Of a stretch of 14,498 nt of DNA, positions 7,721 to 14,498 are shown in pieces (the stretch's first letter is position 1; each line of letters starts with the position of its first letter). Source of the stretch: Methylophaga sp. (GTDB lineage: Bacteria; Pseudomonadota; Gammaproteobacteria; Nitrosococcales; Methylophagaceae). The notes below the pieces were generated by a model. It was not told the origin of the DNA. It saw only the letters and a program-made list of their open reading frames with translations, and did no database searches. A program made the translations under genes and the position numbers. Where the stretch lies: the NCBI GenBank assembly GCA_002733335.1, contig NVVK01000005.1, positions 109,582-124,079 of the forward strand. Reading direction: 5' to 3'.

Positions 7721-7750
7721 AAAAAAAGGGGCTATAAAATAGCCCCTTTT
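7721..7750 (-). terminator. Terminator after gene X (bidirectional form)
   Basis: A 7-bp stem, GGGGCTA/TAGCCCC, with a 5-nt loop is flanked by A7 on one side and T4 on the other. Read on the minus strand it is followed by seven T's, 20 nt beyond the stop of X. Confidence 0.88.
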
Positions 7751-7769
7751 AAAGTCCTTCAAAAATTAA

Positions 7770-9164
7770 TTATTTTGATTTTAATCTCAAAGGTTTAGGG
7801 CTAGGCTTAGGTGCCGGTGCCTGTAAATCTAAAGATTTTGGTGCTGGTTTAGGTACTTGTACACCTAAAGGTTTGACAGGGTTTGGCGATGGTGTAATAG
7901 GCTGCACATAAAGTCCTGGTTTAGGATTGTTACCTTCTTGATAGCCAAGTTTGCCACCATTTCCACCTAGTTCTACAGCAACTTGTGGTGTGCAACGGTG
8001 TTTAAACTGCGCGCCGCCAAAGTTTTTATATTCACTCCATGTGCCATCAGTAAAGTTTTTATAACGTGCTTGGATATGAAGGCTATGGTTATAAGTGGTA
8101 TTGCTAGATACCGCCATATAGGAATACATATTTTTAGCAAGTAGTTCTTTTAGTGGGAAGTCAAAGTCTAAATAACTATCACCGCCTTTAGGATTTGTTA
8201 CCACACCTGTGGTTTCAAAATAGGTCTCCTGTGGGCCAAAATTGCTTGCGCCAACGACTCTGACATCAATCTCACCCATTTCACTACCACTCATTTGGAA
8301 GTTCATACGGAGTTTTGGATTTTTATCAGGGATACACTGACCAACATAATTGGGCATGTTTGGTTGGAATGTGGCTTTATCCAATTTGAACGGTAAAATA
8401 TTGTTCAACTGGCTTTGCTCGTTACCCGCGGCTTTCACACTCACAGCTACAAGAGGTTTGGCAGGCTCGTCTGTTAGGTTGGGATCGCCTTCATATCTTA
8501 TTGTAATTTGGTAGTCACGCGTTTGAAATTGTGTGCCCATGTTGCCCTTCGAGGAGCCGGCATTTCCTTCACAAGCAGCAGAAAGTGAAATAGGGCGCTG
8601 CAATGTAATTTTTTGATCACTTTTATAGAAGTCAATCGCTTGGCCACCCTTCTGTAGATATGCTTGTAGTTTTTTATTGAGTTCAGCCAAGGCATTTACT
8701 CGTAGTGCAGGGTGGCCATTTTTAATGGCAGTTAATGGAACGGTAAAAACTTGGTTTTTTGGTATGGCCTCTTCAAACCATGTTCCAGCCTTCCAGGTTC
8801 GATGCTTAAAGCCGATTGGATGAGATGATTGATAAAGCGTTGCACTACTATTGATTGTGGTACTGTGGCTGACAAAAGAAACAGGGCCAAAATATATTTT
8901 GGCAGAGTCTGTCTTAAAACGTACATCTTTGTCATTTGCACATTCTATAAAACCATCGGCATAAATATCAATGCTAGACTCTTGCACTTGCAATTCGACT
9001 TCACTTGGAGAGGTGTCGCCAGAGACATTTTTAACATGAATATCAGCGCTGTAGTTAAGGGTAAAGTCAAGTTGTTTAACATGTAGACTGGCATGCACGC
9101 CGAAGCTGGCTAAGCCCATCGCAATGATACTTGCTTTTACTATAAAATATTTCATCGGTTTCAT
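7770..9164 (-). CDS. Secreted protein X with proline/lysine-rich C-terminal tail
   Basis: This 464-aa exported protein was not recognised. The signal peptide covers 1-25 (cleavage after VHA). ATG 9164 is preferred over Met4 because AGAGGA lies 8 nt upstream. The mature part is beta-rich, with four cysteines (75, 198, 277, 391) that align in order with four of those in gene Y. Shared motifs are YVGQC (273-277) against YTGFC, and FKHRC (387-391) against FKYNC, so X and Y are distant paralogues. In place of Y's CARDB domain, X ends in a tail of about 52 residues (413-464) built of Pro-Lys repeats of the type KPLGVQVPKPAPKSLDL. Such tails often span peptidoglycan or act as flexible linkers; here the role is unknown. 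It has its own ECF-type promoter and a downstream terminator, so it is monocistronic. Confidence 0.8.
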   Translation of the reverse strand: MKPMKYFIVKASIIAMGLASFGVHASLHVKQLDFTLNYSADIHVKNVSGDTSPSEVELQVQESSIDIYADGFIECANDKDVRFKTDSAKIYFGPVSFVSHSTTINSSATLYQSSHPIGFKHRTWKAGTWFEEAIPKNQVFTVPLTAIKNGHPALRVNALAELNKKLQAYLQKGGQAIDFYKSDQKITLQRPISLSAACEGNAGSSKGNMGTQFQTRDYQITIRYEGDPNLTDEPAKPLVAVSVKAAGNEQSQLNNILPFKLDKATFQPNMPNYVGQCIPDKNPKLRMNFQMSGSEMGEIDVRVVGASNFGPQETYFETTGVVTNPKGGDSYLDFDFPLKELLAKNMYSYMAVSSNTTYNHSLHIQARYKNFTDGTWSEYKNFGGAQFKHRCTPQVAVELGGNGGKLGYQEGNNPKPGLYVQPITPSPNPVKPLGVQVPKPAPKSLDLQAPAPKPSPKPLRLKSK

Positions 9165-9215
9165 TTTTTAATCCTCTCGTTTGAATCAAACACTAAATTG
9201 TGTTGTTACTTGTTA

Positions 9216-9243
9216 AGTCGTAGTGAGTATTTAATAGGTTCAA
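9216..9243 (-). promoter_or_regulatory. ECF-type promoter of gene X
   Basis: On the minus strand TTGAACCT (9243-9236), 15 nt, then CGACT (9220-9216). The spacer differs completely from those of the Z and Y promoters, so the match is independent of the cassette duplication and marks the two boxes as the functional part. The predicted start is near 9209, with a leader of about 45 nt. Confidence 0.74.
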
Positions 9244-9251
9244 ATTTATTT

Positions 9252-9629
9252 TTACCAGAGTCGATTCATTGGCATTAGGAAGGTAAATAATATAAACGCG
9301 AACAGTAGACAGAGAAAATGGGCTGTGAACCCTGTCCAGATAATAAAGCGTGGTGGGCTAAAGCAGCTCCATATTAGTAATACCATTTCTACTGCAATAA
9401 TAATGATACTTTCTGAATAAGCACTACTAAAGCTGTATCCGTCACGTAAGTGTAGCCCCCATCTTTTATAGAGGTGTAATCCCCAATAAATGGCCACAAC
9501 CAATGCAGAAAGTTGCATTGCAATTTTAATATAGTTAAGTGACCACTGATGCCGTGCACTATAGATAAAAGCATAACAATAGGAGAAGAGGGAGCTGTAA
9601 ACGATAAGAGTGGCTATTTTATTTGACAT
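9252..9629 (-). CDS. Small integral membrane protein, unknown function
   Basis: This 125-aa protein consists mostly of hydrophobic segments, probably four (about 4-24, 34-52, 74-89, 95-118), with positive charges clustered between the second and third (KRWGLHLRDG). I do not recognise the family. The start is supported by AAGGA 6 nt upstream, the same ribosome-site sequence as used by gene Y. It stops 8 bp before the -35 box of gene X. A hydrophobic, uninterrupted frame with a good ribosome site makes it very likely real. No ECF-type promoter with correct spacing lies upstream, so it may be read through from the gene before it. Confidence 0.68.
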   Translation of the reverse strand: MSNKIATLIVYSSLFSYCYAFIYSARHQWSLNYIKIAMQLSALVVAIYWGLHLYKRWGLHLRDGYSFSSAYSESIIIIAVEMVLLIWSCFSPPRFIIWTGFTAHFLCLLFAFILFTFLMPMNRLW

Positions 9630-9652
9630 AGGTATTCCTTGCTTCAGCGTGG

Positions 9653-9672
9653 ATAATAATGGTCGTTATTAT
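9653..9672. repeat. Small inverted repeat in the leader of the membrane-protein gene
   Basis: ATAATAA and TTATTAT flank the 6-nt TGGTCG, 24 nt upstream of the start at 9629. It could be an operator or a weak hairpin. AT-rich repeats of this size also arise by chance. Confidence 0.35.
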
Positions 9673-9702
9673 TACAGTTTTTAAGTTTAATTAACGTTAA
9701 AT

Positions 9703-9738
9703 AAAAATATATCAGGTGCAAATAGTTACATCTGATAT
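9703..9738 (-). terminator. Terminator after the frameshifted exported-protein gene
   Basis: ATATCAGATG and CACCTGATAT form a 10-position stem with one mismatch and a 10-nt loop on the minus strand, followed by ATTTTTATTT. It begins 20 nt after the stop at 9758. Confidence 0.65.
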
Positions 9739-9757
9739 GTAGCTGGACTATTAAGGA

Positions 9758-10504
9758 TTACTGACGCAATACTTGCCAGCGGCCGTTGTAATGGATCCAG
9801 TATTTAGATTGTGAAATCTTGTCTGGCATCATCATGCCATCACTTTCTCCTTGAGGGACAAATTGTATCGGAGCATAACCTTCTTTGTCGGTTACTTCAT
9901 AGGCTTTGCCATTTAATACTGCTCGCACAGATAAAGCGCTAGTATCTTTTAATACAAATTGATCGCTCAATAATTGATCCATCATGTTACGGATCATTTC
10001 TTCAGGTGGCGCTTGTTCCAAAACTAAATCTTTAATCATAGGTTCAAGAAATGAAATGTAACCTTTTAAGTCTCGGTTACGTATCGTATCTTTCATACTC
10101 TCTATAGCTTTTAAAAGACTTTCGGTATCGTCATTGACTGATGCTGATAGGTAGCTATAATCTGGTAGTGAAGCTATGTCAAAACTCACTTCTTTTTCAC
10201 CGACAGAATCAAGCGTGATGGTGGCGATGACATTGTCATTGTCTCCTGGTGGTTGATGAACTTTATCTTGGCAACTTTTAAATAGCTCTACTTGAGCAAT
10301 CAATGTTTTATTATCATCCGTTGAGGATAATTTGGCACTGAGTTTATTATCTTTTTTTAATAAAAATTCTGGAGGTCTGAAACCAGATGTCGTCGAGTCA
10401 TAATTATCGATAACGGATATATTATTAAGTGTAATATTAAGTTGACCACCTTCACTGCCTGAATAGGCAATCACAAAGATTTTATTACAGGCTGTTGCTG
10501 GCAT
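9758..10504 (-). CDS. Exported or lipoprotein of unknown function, signal peptide apparently out of frame
   Basis: The 248-codon frame from ATG 10504 encodes a protein I do not recognise. It opens MPATACNK, which looks like the end of a signal peptide (Sec cleavage after ATA, or a weak lipobox before Cys6). The hydrophobic part that should precede it is missing from this frame but present in the next one (10571-10485). Joining the two by removing one base near 10511 gives a complete signal peptide ending LSMPATAC. The mature part has a beta-rich half (7-125), a helical segment (about 125-185, with APPEEMIRNMMDQLL) and a short C-terminal domain ending YWIHYNGRWQVLRQ. GGAG 9 nt upstream of 10504 could allow a cytoplasmic product, so loss of function is not certain. 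A sequencing error is also possible. Confidence 0.6.
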   Translation of the reverse strand: MPATACNKIFVIAYSGSEGGQLNITLNNISVIDNYDSTTSGFRPPEFLLKKDNKLSAKLSSTDDNKTLIAQVELFKSCQDKVHQPPGDNDNVIATITLDSVGEKEVSFDIASLPDYSYLSASVNDDTESLLKAIESMKDTIRNRDLKGYISFLEPMIKDLVLEQAPPEEMIRNMMDQLLSDQFVLKDTSALSVRAVLNGKAYEVTDKEGYAPIQFVPQGESDGMMMPDKISQSKYWIHYNGRWQVLRQ

Positions 10505-10571
10505 ACTTAGTCACTCCACTGAGTCCTAGCGTTGATAATAGCAATGGACGAAATTTAAAATTGAAAAACAT
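10485..10571 (-). other. Out-of-frame signal-peptide fragment of the gene at 9758-10504
   Basis: An ATG at 10571, with AAGGAA 7 nt upstream, opens a 28-codon frame: MFFNFKFRPLLLSTLGLSGV, then TKYASNSL and a stop. It has the charged n-region and hydrophobic core of a signal peptide. It overlaps the start of the downstream frame by 20 nt in a different phase. The good ribosome site and signal-like content suggest it is the true 5' end of that gene, displaced by a single-base indel. Confidence 0.6.
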
Positions 10572-10853
10572 AATCTGGTTCCTTTTTTAATTGCATATGC
10601 AATGTGTTATTGAAAACTGATTTAAAATGGAAAGAATATAATGTGTATTCTTAAGCTGTGAGTAGGGTGATGTAGAAAAATAGTTCAAAATTTATTAGTG
10701 AATTATTTGAATTGGATAAGGTCTGTAAAAACAACTTGCTAATTCAGACAATTTAAATCTGTTTTCAGGATGCACCAAATCTTAAACTAGTGTAAAATTA
10801 TCTGGTTAAAGCACATATAAATTACTATTAATCTTAACTTTAGAGACAGAACA
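10572..10853. other. Divergent intergenic region upstream of fusA
   Basis: This holds 282 very AT-rich bases between the minus-strand signal-peptide start and fusA. I see the weak ECF-like element listed separately, and on the plus strand AT-rich hexamers such as TAAAAT (10794-10799) and TATAAA (10816-10821) that could serve as the fusA -10. None has a convincing -35, so I do not call the fusA promoter. No small ORF or RNA gene was seen. Confidence 0.5.
10661..10688 (-). promoter_or_regulatory. Weak match to the ECF-type promoter upstream of the frameshifted gene
   Basis: On the minus strand TTGAACTA (10688-10681), 15 nt, then CTACT (10665-10661). This has the same spacing as the three strong sites, with two mismatches in the first box and one in the second. 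It would start transcription near 10654, about 83 nt before ATG 10571. Its position upstream of another exported-protein gene is suggestive, but a chance match in AT-rich DNA is possible. Confidence 0.35.
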
Positions 10854-12947
10854 ATGGCTGCAGATTTATCCAAGTATAGAAATATCGGTATTTTCGCGCA
10901 TGTAGATGCGGGTAAAACAACCACGACAGAACGCATTTTAAAACTGACTGGTAAGATCCATAAAATTGGTGAAGTTCATGATGGTGAATCAACAATGGAT
11001 TTCATGGACCAAGAAGCTGAACGTGGAATAACCATTCAATCAGCGGCAACAACATGTGAATGGGATGGTCATCGTTTGAACGTTATCGATACACCGGGTC
11101 ACGTGGATTTCACTATTGAAGTTTACCGTTCTCTTAAAGTATTAGATGGTGGTGTGGGTGTTTTCTGTGGTAGTGGCGGTGTTGAACCACAATCAGAAAC
11201 AAACTGGCGTTATGCGAATGAATCTGAAGTATCGCGTATTATCTTTGTTAATAAATTAGATCGTATTGGTGCTGATTTTTTCCGTGTTGTAAAACAAGTT
11301 AAAGATGTATTAGGTGCTAACCCACTAGTGATGGTTCTACCTATTGGTATTGAAGATGACTTCATTGGTTGTGTTGACCTATTAACGCGTAAAGCGTGGA
11401 TATGGGATAACGAAGAAAACACAATGGACTTCCGCATTGAAGAGCCACCTGCAGAGATGGCTGATCAAATCGAAGAGTACCGTGAAATGTTAGTCGAAAC
11501 TGCGCTTGAGCAAGACGATGACTTAATGGGGAAATATCTTGACGGTGAAGAGCCTTCAATTGACGACCTTAAAAAATGTATCCGTCAAGGTACACTAACA
11601 ATGGACGTCTTCCCAACATACTGTGGTTCAGCCTTTAAAGATAAAGGTGTTCAAATGATTTTGGATGCGGTTGTTGATTATTTACCAAGCCCAACTGAAG
11701 TTAAACCTCAACCAGAAGTTGATGAAGAAGGTAATGAAACAGGCGACTTTGCTATTGTTACAACAGAAGGCCCACTTCGTGCCTTAGCATTCAAAATTAT
11801 GGATGATCGTTTTGGAGCATTAACCTTTATTCGTATCTATTCAGGTACCTTAAACAAAGGTGATACCGTTCTTAACTCGTTTACGGGTAAAACAGAGCGT
11901 GTTGGCCGTATGGTAGAGATGCATGCTGATGATCGTAATGAGTTAAGCAGTGCCCAAGCGGGTGATATCATCGCTATCGTGGGCATGAAAGATGTGCAAA
12001 CAGGTCACACATTATGTGATCCTAAACACCCAACAACATTAGAGCCAATGGTTTTCCCAGATCCAGTTATCTCGATTGCGATTTCACCTATCGATAAAGC
12101 AAGTACTGAGAAAATGGGTATCGCTATCGGTAAGATGATTAAAGAAGATCCTTCTTTCCGTGTTGAAACTGACCAAGAAAGTGGCGAAACAATTATCAAA
12201 GGTATGGGCGAGTTACATTTAGATATTAAAGTTGATATCTTAAAACGTACTCATGGTGTTGAAGTAACAGTAGGTGCGCCACAAGTAGCTTACCGTGAAA
12301 CGATTACCAAGAAAATCGAAGACAGCTACACGCATAAGAAACAATCAGGTGGTTCAGGTCAGTTTGGTAAGATCGAATACATTATCGAACCAGGTGAACC
12401 CGGTTCTGGTTTTGAATTTGAATCAACTGTTACCGGTGGTTCAGTACCGCGTGAATTTTGGTCAGCTGTAGAAGCCGGCTTTAAGAAAATGAAAGACCGT
12501 GGTGTATTAGCGGGTTTCCCATGTTTAGACTTTAAAGTAACCTTATTTGATGGTGCTTTCCATGCCGTGGATTCATCAGCGGTTGCGTTTGAATTAGCAG
12601 CGATGGCAGCGTATCGTCAATCAATGCCACAAGCGGGTCCTCAATTAATGGAACCTATCATGAAGGTGGATGTATTTACACCTGAAGACCATGTAGGCGA
12701 TGTAATCGGTGATCTTAACCGTCGTCGCGGCATGATCAAATCACAAGATGCAACACCAACAGGTGTTCGTATCAATGGTGAAGTTCCACTTAGCGAAATG
12801 TTTGGTTACATTGGTTCACTACGCACAATGACATCAGGTCGTGGTCAGTTCTCTATGGAGTTCTTACAATACAATCCTTGTCCGCGTAATGTAGCAGAAG
12901 ATGTGATTAAAGATGCTAAAGCACGTGAAGCAGCTAAGAAAAAATAA
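10854..12947 (+). CDS. fusA: Elongation factor G, stand-alone EF-G2 type
   Basis: This 697-aa translational GTPase catalyses ribosome translocation and, with RRF, subunit recycling. G-domain motifs are clear: AHVDAGKT (15-22, G1), RGIT (57-60, switch I), DTPGH (79-83, G3), NKLD (133-136, G4) and CGSAFK (G5). Domains II to V follow at normal length. [24 protein letters not shown] is the usual EF-G signature. The sequence resembles the second EF-G of Vibrio and related gammaproteobacteria more than the str-operon copy, and no rpsL, rpsG or tuf is adjacent. It is therefore probably the non-operon paralogue (often annotated fusA or fusB). ATG 10854 starts the conserved [12 protein letters not shown]; the ribosome site is weak (AGAGA). 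Its codon use and GC look higher than those of the surface-protein block on its left. It is monocistronic, with a strong terminator. Confidence 0.96.
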   Translation: MAADLSKYRNIGIFAHVDAGKTTTTERILKLTGKIHKIGEVHDGESTMDFMDQEAERGITIQSAATTCEWDGHRLNVIDTPGHVDFTIEVYRSLKVLDGGVGVFCGSGGVEPQSETNWRYANESEVSRIIFVNKLDRIGADFFRVVKQVKDVLGANPLVMVLPIGIEDDFIGCVDLLTRKAWIWDNEENTMDFRIEEPPAEMADQIEEYREMLVETALEQDDDLMGKYLDGEEPSIDDLKKCIRQGTLTMDVFPTYCGSAFKDKGVQMILDAVVDYLPSPTEVKPQPEVDEEGNETGDFAIVTTEGPLRALAFKIMDDRFGALTFIRIYSGTLNKGDTVLNSFTGKTERVGRMVEMHADDRNELSSAQAGDIIAIVGMKDVQTGHTLCDPKHPTTLEPMVFPDPVISIAISPIDKASTEKMGIAIGKMIKEDPSFRVETDQESGETIIKGMGELHLDIKVDILKRTHGVEVTVGAPQVAYRETITKKIEDSYTHKKQSGGSGQFGKIEYIIEPGEPGSGFEFESTVTGGSVPREFWSAVEAGFKKMKDRGVLAGFPCLDFKVTLFDGAFHAVDSSAVAFELAAMAAYRQSMPQAGPQLMEPIMKVDVFTPEDHVGDVIGDLNRRRGMIKSQDATPTGVRINGEVPLSEMFGYIGSLRTMTSGRGQFSMEFLQYNPCPRNVAEDVIKDAKAREAAKKK

Positions 12948-12984
12948 GAAAGCTAAATCTTACTTCACTTATAGCTAGAAATAG

Positions 12985-13019
12985 AAAAGGGCTGATTATT
13001 ATTAATCAGCCCTTTTTTT
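12985..13019 (+). terminator. Rho-independent terminator of fusA
   Basis: A perfect 10-bp stem, GGGCTGATTA/TAATCAGCCC, with a 4-nt loop and seven T's, 42 nt after the fusA stop. AAAA precedes the stem. Confidence 0.95.
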
Positions 13020-13142
13020 ATGTGTCTAATAAGTTTAGTAATGGGAATGTTGAAGAAAGGAAAGCGAAAATCAGAGTCTTTAACTTATTAAGTCCCTTTA
13101 TTTATCTGTGAAAGGCGCTAGCTCTATAGTACCCTTGTTCGC

Positions 13143-13168
13143 TTTATATCATTCTCCCATGATATAAA
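13143..13168 (-). repeat. AT-rich inverted repeat after rluD, possible weak terminator
   Basis: TTTATATCAT and ATGATATAAA form a perfect 10-bp repeat around TCTCCC, 2 bp beyond the rluD stop. The stem is weak and is not followed by a T-tract on the minus strand, so termination by this hairpin is uncertain. Confidence 0.4.
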
Positions 13169-13170
13169 AA

Positions 13171-14148
13171 TTAACTATTCTGCTTTTGATCCTTAGCCAA
13201 GACAGCCAAGACATTGAGCATATCCTCAGGCATCTCTACTTTCCACAATACTTCTTGCTCTGAAGCGGGGTGAATAAAGCCTAATGAACCGGCATGAAGT
13301 GCTTGTCTACGGAAACTTTGTAACGTTTCAATAGTGGTCTCACTAGCACCTTTTGGTAGACGTATTCGACCACCATAAACAGGATCACCTAATAAGGGGT
13401 AGCGTATATGTGCCATATGGACTCTAATTTGGTGAGTACGACCTGTTTCTAATTTGCAGCGAATATGAGTGTGAGCACGGTAACGGTGTTCGACACGATA
13501 ATGTGTCACGGCATGTTTGCCTGAGCCAATAACGGCCTGACGTTTACGATCTACGGGATGTCGACCCACTGGTTCATCGATGGTACCTCCGGCTGTCATT
13601 ACGCCCATAGAGATGGCTTGGTATTCACGTAAAACAGTACGTTCTTGCAGTTGATTCACCAGTGAATTATGTGCTTGTAATGTTTTGGCAATCATCAGTA
13701 AACCAGTGGTGCCTTTATCAATACGATGCACAATACCGGCGCGAGGGATCCCTTCTAGTTGCGGCGCATGATGAAGTAGGGCGTTGACCAATGTACCATC
13801 ATGATTACCTGCACCAGGATGAACCACCATGCCGGCTGATTTGTTGAGGATAATGACATCATCATCTTCGTGAATAATATCTAAATTAATGGCTTCGGCA
13901 ACCCATGTGTCATCAACGATTTCTATTTCAGCATCAATAACAACGCGCTCACCGCCCATTACTGAATCACGTGGACGGAGTACTTTATCATTTACCTGTA
14001 CATAGCCTGCTTTTATCCACTTGGTGATTTGACCGCGCGAATAATCAGAAAATAGCTGTGCTAATGCTTGATCTAAGCGGAGACCGCTAGATTCATCAGA
14101 TATGAGACCTTCTAAGTGTAATTGTTCTGCCATTTTGGATGTTTTCAT
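13171..14148 (-). CDS. rluD: 23S rRNA pseudouridine synthase RluD
   Basis: It converts uridines in helix 69 of 23S rRNA (1911, 1915 and 1917 in E. coli numbering) to pseudouridine late in 50S assembly. An N-terminal S4 RNA-binding domain (about 20-70: LRLDQALAQLFSDYSRGQITKWI region) is followed by the RsuA/RluA catalytic domain, with HRIDKGTTG (141-149) supplying the catalytic Asp144. ETGRTHQIRVHMAHI and LGDPVYGG are also conserved. Length (325 aa) matches E. coli RluD (326). Met6 at 14133 (MAEQLHLEG) aligns better with the E. coli N-terminus than Met1 does; neither has a Shine-Dalgarno, so the start is open between 14148 and 14133. E. coli rluD neighbours bamD and yfiH, neither of which is visible here. 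Confidence 0.95.
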   Translation of the reverse strand: MKTSKMAEQLHLEGLISDESSGLRLDQALAQLFSDYSRGQITKWIKAGYVQVNDKVLRPRDSVMGGERVVIDAEIEIVDDTWVAEAINLDIIHEDDDVIILNKSAGMVVHPGAGNHDGTLVNALLHHAPQLEGIPRAGIVHRIDKGTTGLLMIAKTLQAHNSLVNQLQERTVLREYQAISMGVMTAGGTIDEPVGRHPVDRKRQAVIGSGKHAVTHYRVEHRYRAHTHIRCKLETGRTHQIRVHMAHIRYPLLGDPVYGGRIRLPKGASETTIETLQSFRRQALHAGSLGFIHPASEQEVLWKVEMPEDMLNVLAVLAKDQKQNS

Positions 14149-14162
14149 TAGATTAATGCTAT

Positions 14163-14168
14163 ATTATA
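14163..14168 (-). promoter_or_regulatory. Consensus -10 box for rluD
   Basis: The minus strand reads TATAAT 14 nt before the ATG at 14148, with no good -35 at 16-18 nt. Transcription would start near 14156, giving an almost leaderless message for Met1 or a leader of about 23 nt for Met6. That fits the missing Shine-Dalgarno. Confidence 0.5.
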
Positions 14169-14196
14169 CCTGTTAGCTTAAAGTGAGGTATTAACT

Positions 14197-14498
14197 ATGC
14201 GAATTCGCAATCAATTTCTTTTCAGTTTGGCAGGCTGTTTGATGACAATGTCAGCAGTATCTGTTGCACAAGAAAGAAATGTAGCGTTATTGGCGTCATC
14301 CTGCGCAGCATGTCATGGTACAAATGGTCATAGTGTGGGCGGTATACCTTCATTAGCGGGTTCTTCAGAATCACATATTATCGAGCAAATGCGACAGTTT
14401 ACGGAAGGTGATAGAGTGTCAACCGTAATGCTTCATCACGCCAGTGGCTATACTCAAGAAGAAATTGAGCTAATGGCAGCCTATTTCGCTAAACAATA
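14197..14498 (+). CDS. Periplasmic c-type cytochrome, resembling FccA of sulfide dehydrogenase, cut by window edge
   Basis: One hundred codons are visible and no stop. The signal peptide runs to about residue 24 (SVA then QERN), for Sec export. CAACH (36-40) binds haem c covalently, with His40 as proximal ligand; Met78 in STVMLHHASGY is the likely distal ligand. The pattern CAACHGTNGHSVGGIPSLAG followed by GYTQEEIELMAAYFA resembles the small cytochrome subunit of flavocytochrome c sulfide dehydrogenase (c553 type). That enzyme passes electrons from sulfide oxidation by the FccB flavoprotein, whose gene would be expected to the right of the edge. Other class I c553/c554 cytochromes share much of this pattern, so the FccA call is tentative. 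The start has GAGG 9 nt upstream. It diverges from rluD. Confidence 0.85.
   Translation, partial: MRIRNQFLFSLAGCLMTMSAVSVAQERNVALLASSCAACHGTNGHSVGGIPSLAGSSESHIIEQMRQFTEGDRVSTVMLHHASGYTQEEIELMAAYFAKQ

Larger units (their letters stand above)
7597..7750. repeat. Duplicated intergenic cassette, copy B
   Basis: Second copy of the unit described at 5938-6090, lying between genes X and Y. It has the better-preserved terminator (7-bp stem) and the same promoter spacing. Differences between the copies are mostly substitutions, spread along the length, so the duplication is not recent or the copies are only partly constrained. Confidence 0.9.

Noticed and set aside
7610..7762. Upstream extension of gene Y to an ATG at 7762 (51 extra residues)
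   Set aside because: It would translate through the terminator stem, the ECF promoter and the duplicated cassette, and would bury the MTLSKK signal peptide inside the protein.
9389..9574. 61-codon minus-strand frame inside the membrane-protein gene
   Set aside because: It is a frame-shifted shadow of the 125-aa hydrophobic protein, without a ribosome site.
9661..9690. TTAAACTT...CGACC upstream of the small membrane-protein gene
   Set aside because: The spacing is 17 nt rather than 15 and the first box lacks GAACC, so it does not match the promoter set.
1..14498. CRISPR arrays, tRNA or rRNA genes, insertion sequences
   Set aside because: I saw no spaced direct repeats, cloverleaf-like segments, transposase motifs or terminal inverted repeats. 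The only larger repeat is the cassette pair.

Overview
The window comes from an AT-rich gammaproteobacterium. Three genes point there: an elongation factor G of the stand-alone 'EF-G2' type, an RluD pseudouridine synthase very close in sequence to the enterobacterial one, and a mono-haem cytochrome resembling the cytochrome subunit of flavocytochrome c sulfide dehydrogenase. The cytochrome hints at a sulfur-oxidising or methylotrophic marine lineage, but I cannot name a genus.

Layout. The left 10.5 kb is a single block of minus-strand genes, almost all encoding exported proteins. In transcription order it holds: an exported or lipoprotein gene whose signal peptide is out of frame (10571-9758); a small membrane protein (9629-9252); secreted protein X with a Pro/Lys tail (9164-7770); secreted protein Y with a C-terminal CARDB-like domain (7609-6116); a small secreted Cys protein Z (5951-5355); then a tightly packed run of an outer-membrane beta-barrel protein (5210-3162), a secreted beta-rich protein (3250-2066), an ECF sigma factor (2063-1506), a membrane anti-sigma factor (1509-898) and a subtilisin-family peptidase (892 to beyond the left edge). 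The right 4 kb is housekeeping: fusA (plus, with a clear terminator), rluD (minus) and, diverging from rluD, the start of the cytochrome c gene, cut by the right edge.

How the parts fit. X, Y and Z are each preceded by the same bipartite element, TTGAACCT - exactly 15 nt - CGACT (CGACC before Y). This has the form of an ECF-sigma promoter (AAC-type -35, CGAC-type -10). A weaker version lies upstream of the frameshifted gene. The natural inference is that the ECF sigma factor encoded here drives these surface-protein genes. The anti-sigma factor's periplasmic domain looks like a subtilase propeptide and resembles the propeptide-like domain of the peptidase encoded 5 bp downstream. I therefore propose an envelope-sensing module in which a barrel and its secreted partner, the peptidase and the anti-sigma factor control a small regulon of secreted beta-rich proteins. 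I cannot match this arrangement to a named system. The mechanism is inference; the promoter motif, the gene order and the duplications are visible in the sequence.

A segment of about 150 bp (tail of one gene, terminator, ECF promoter, leader, first codons of the next gene) occurs twice, between X and Y and between Y and Z. X and Y are themselves distant paralogues. The locus has grown by tandem duplication.
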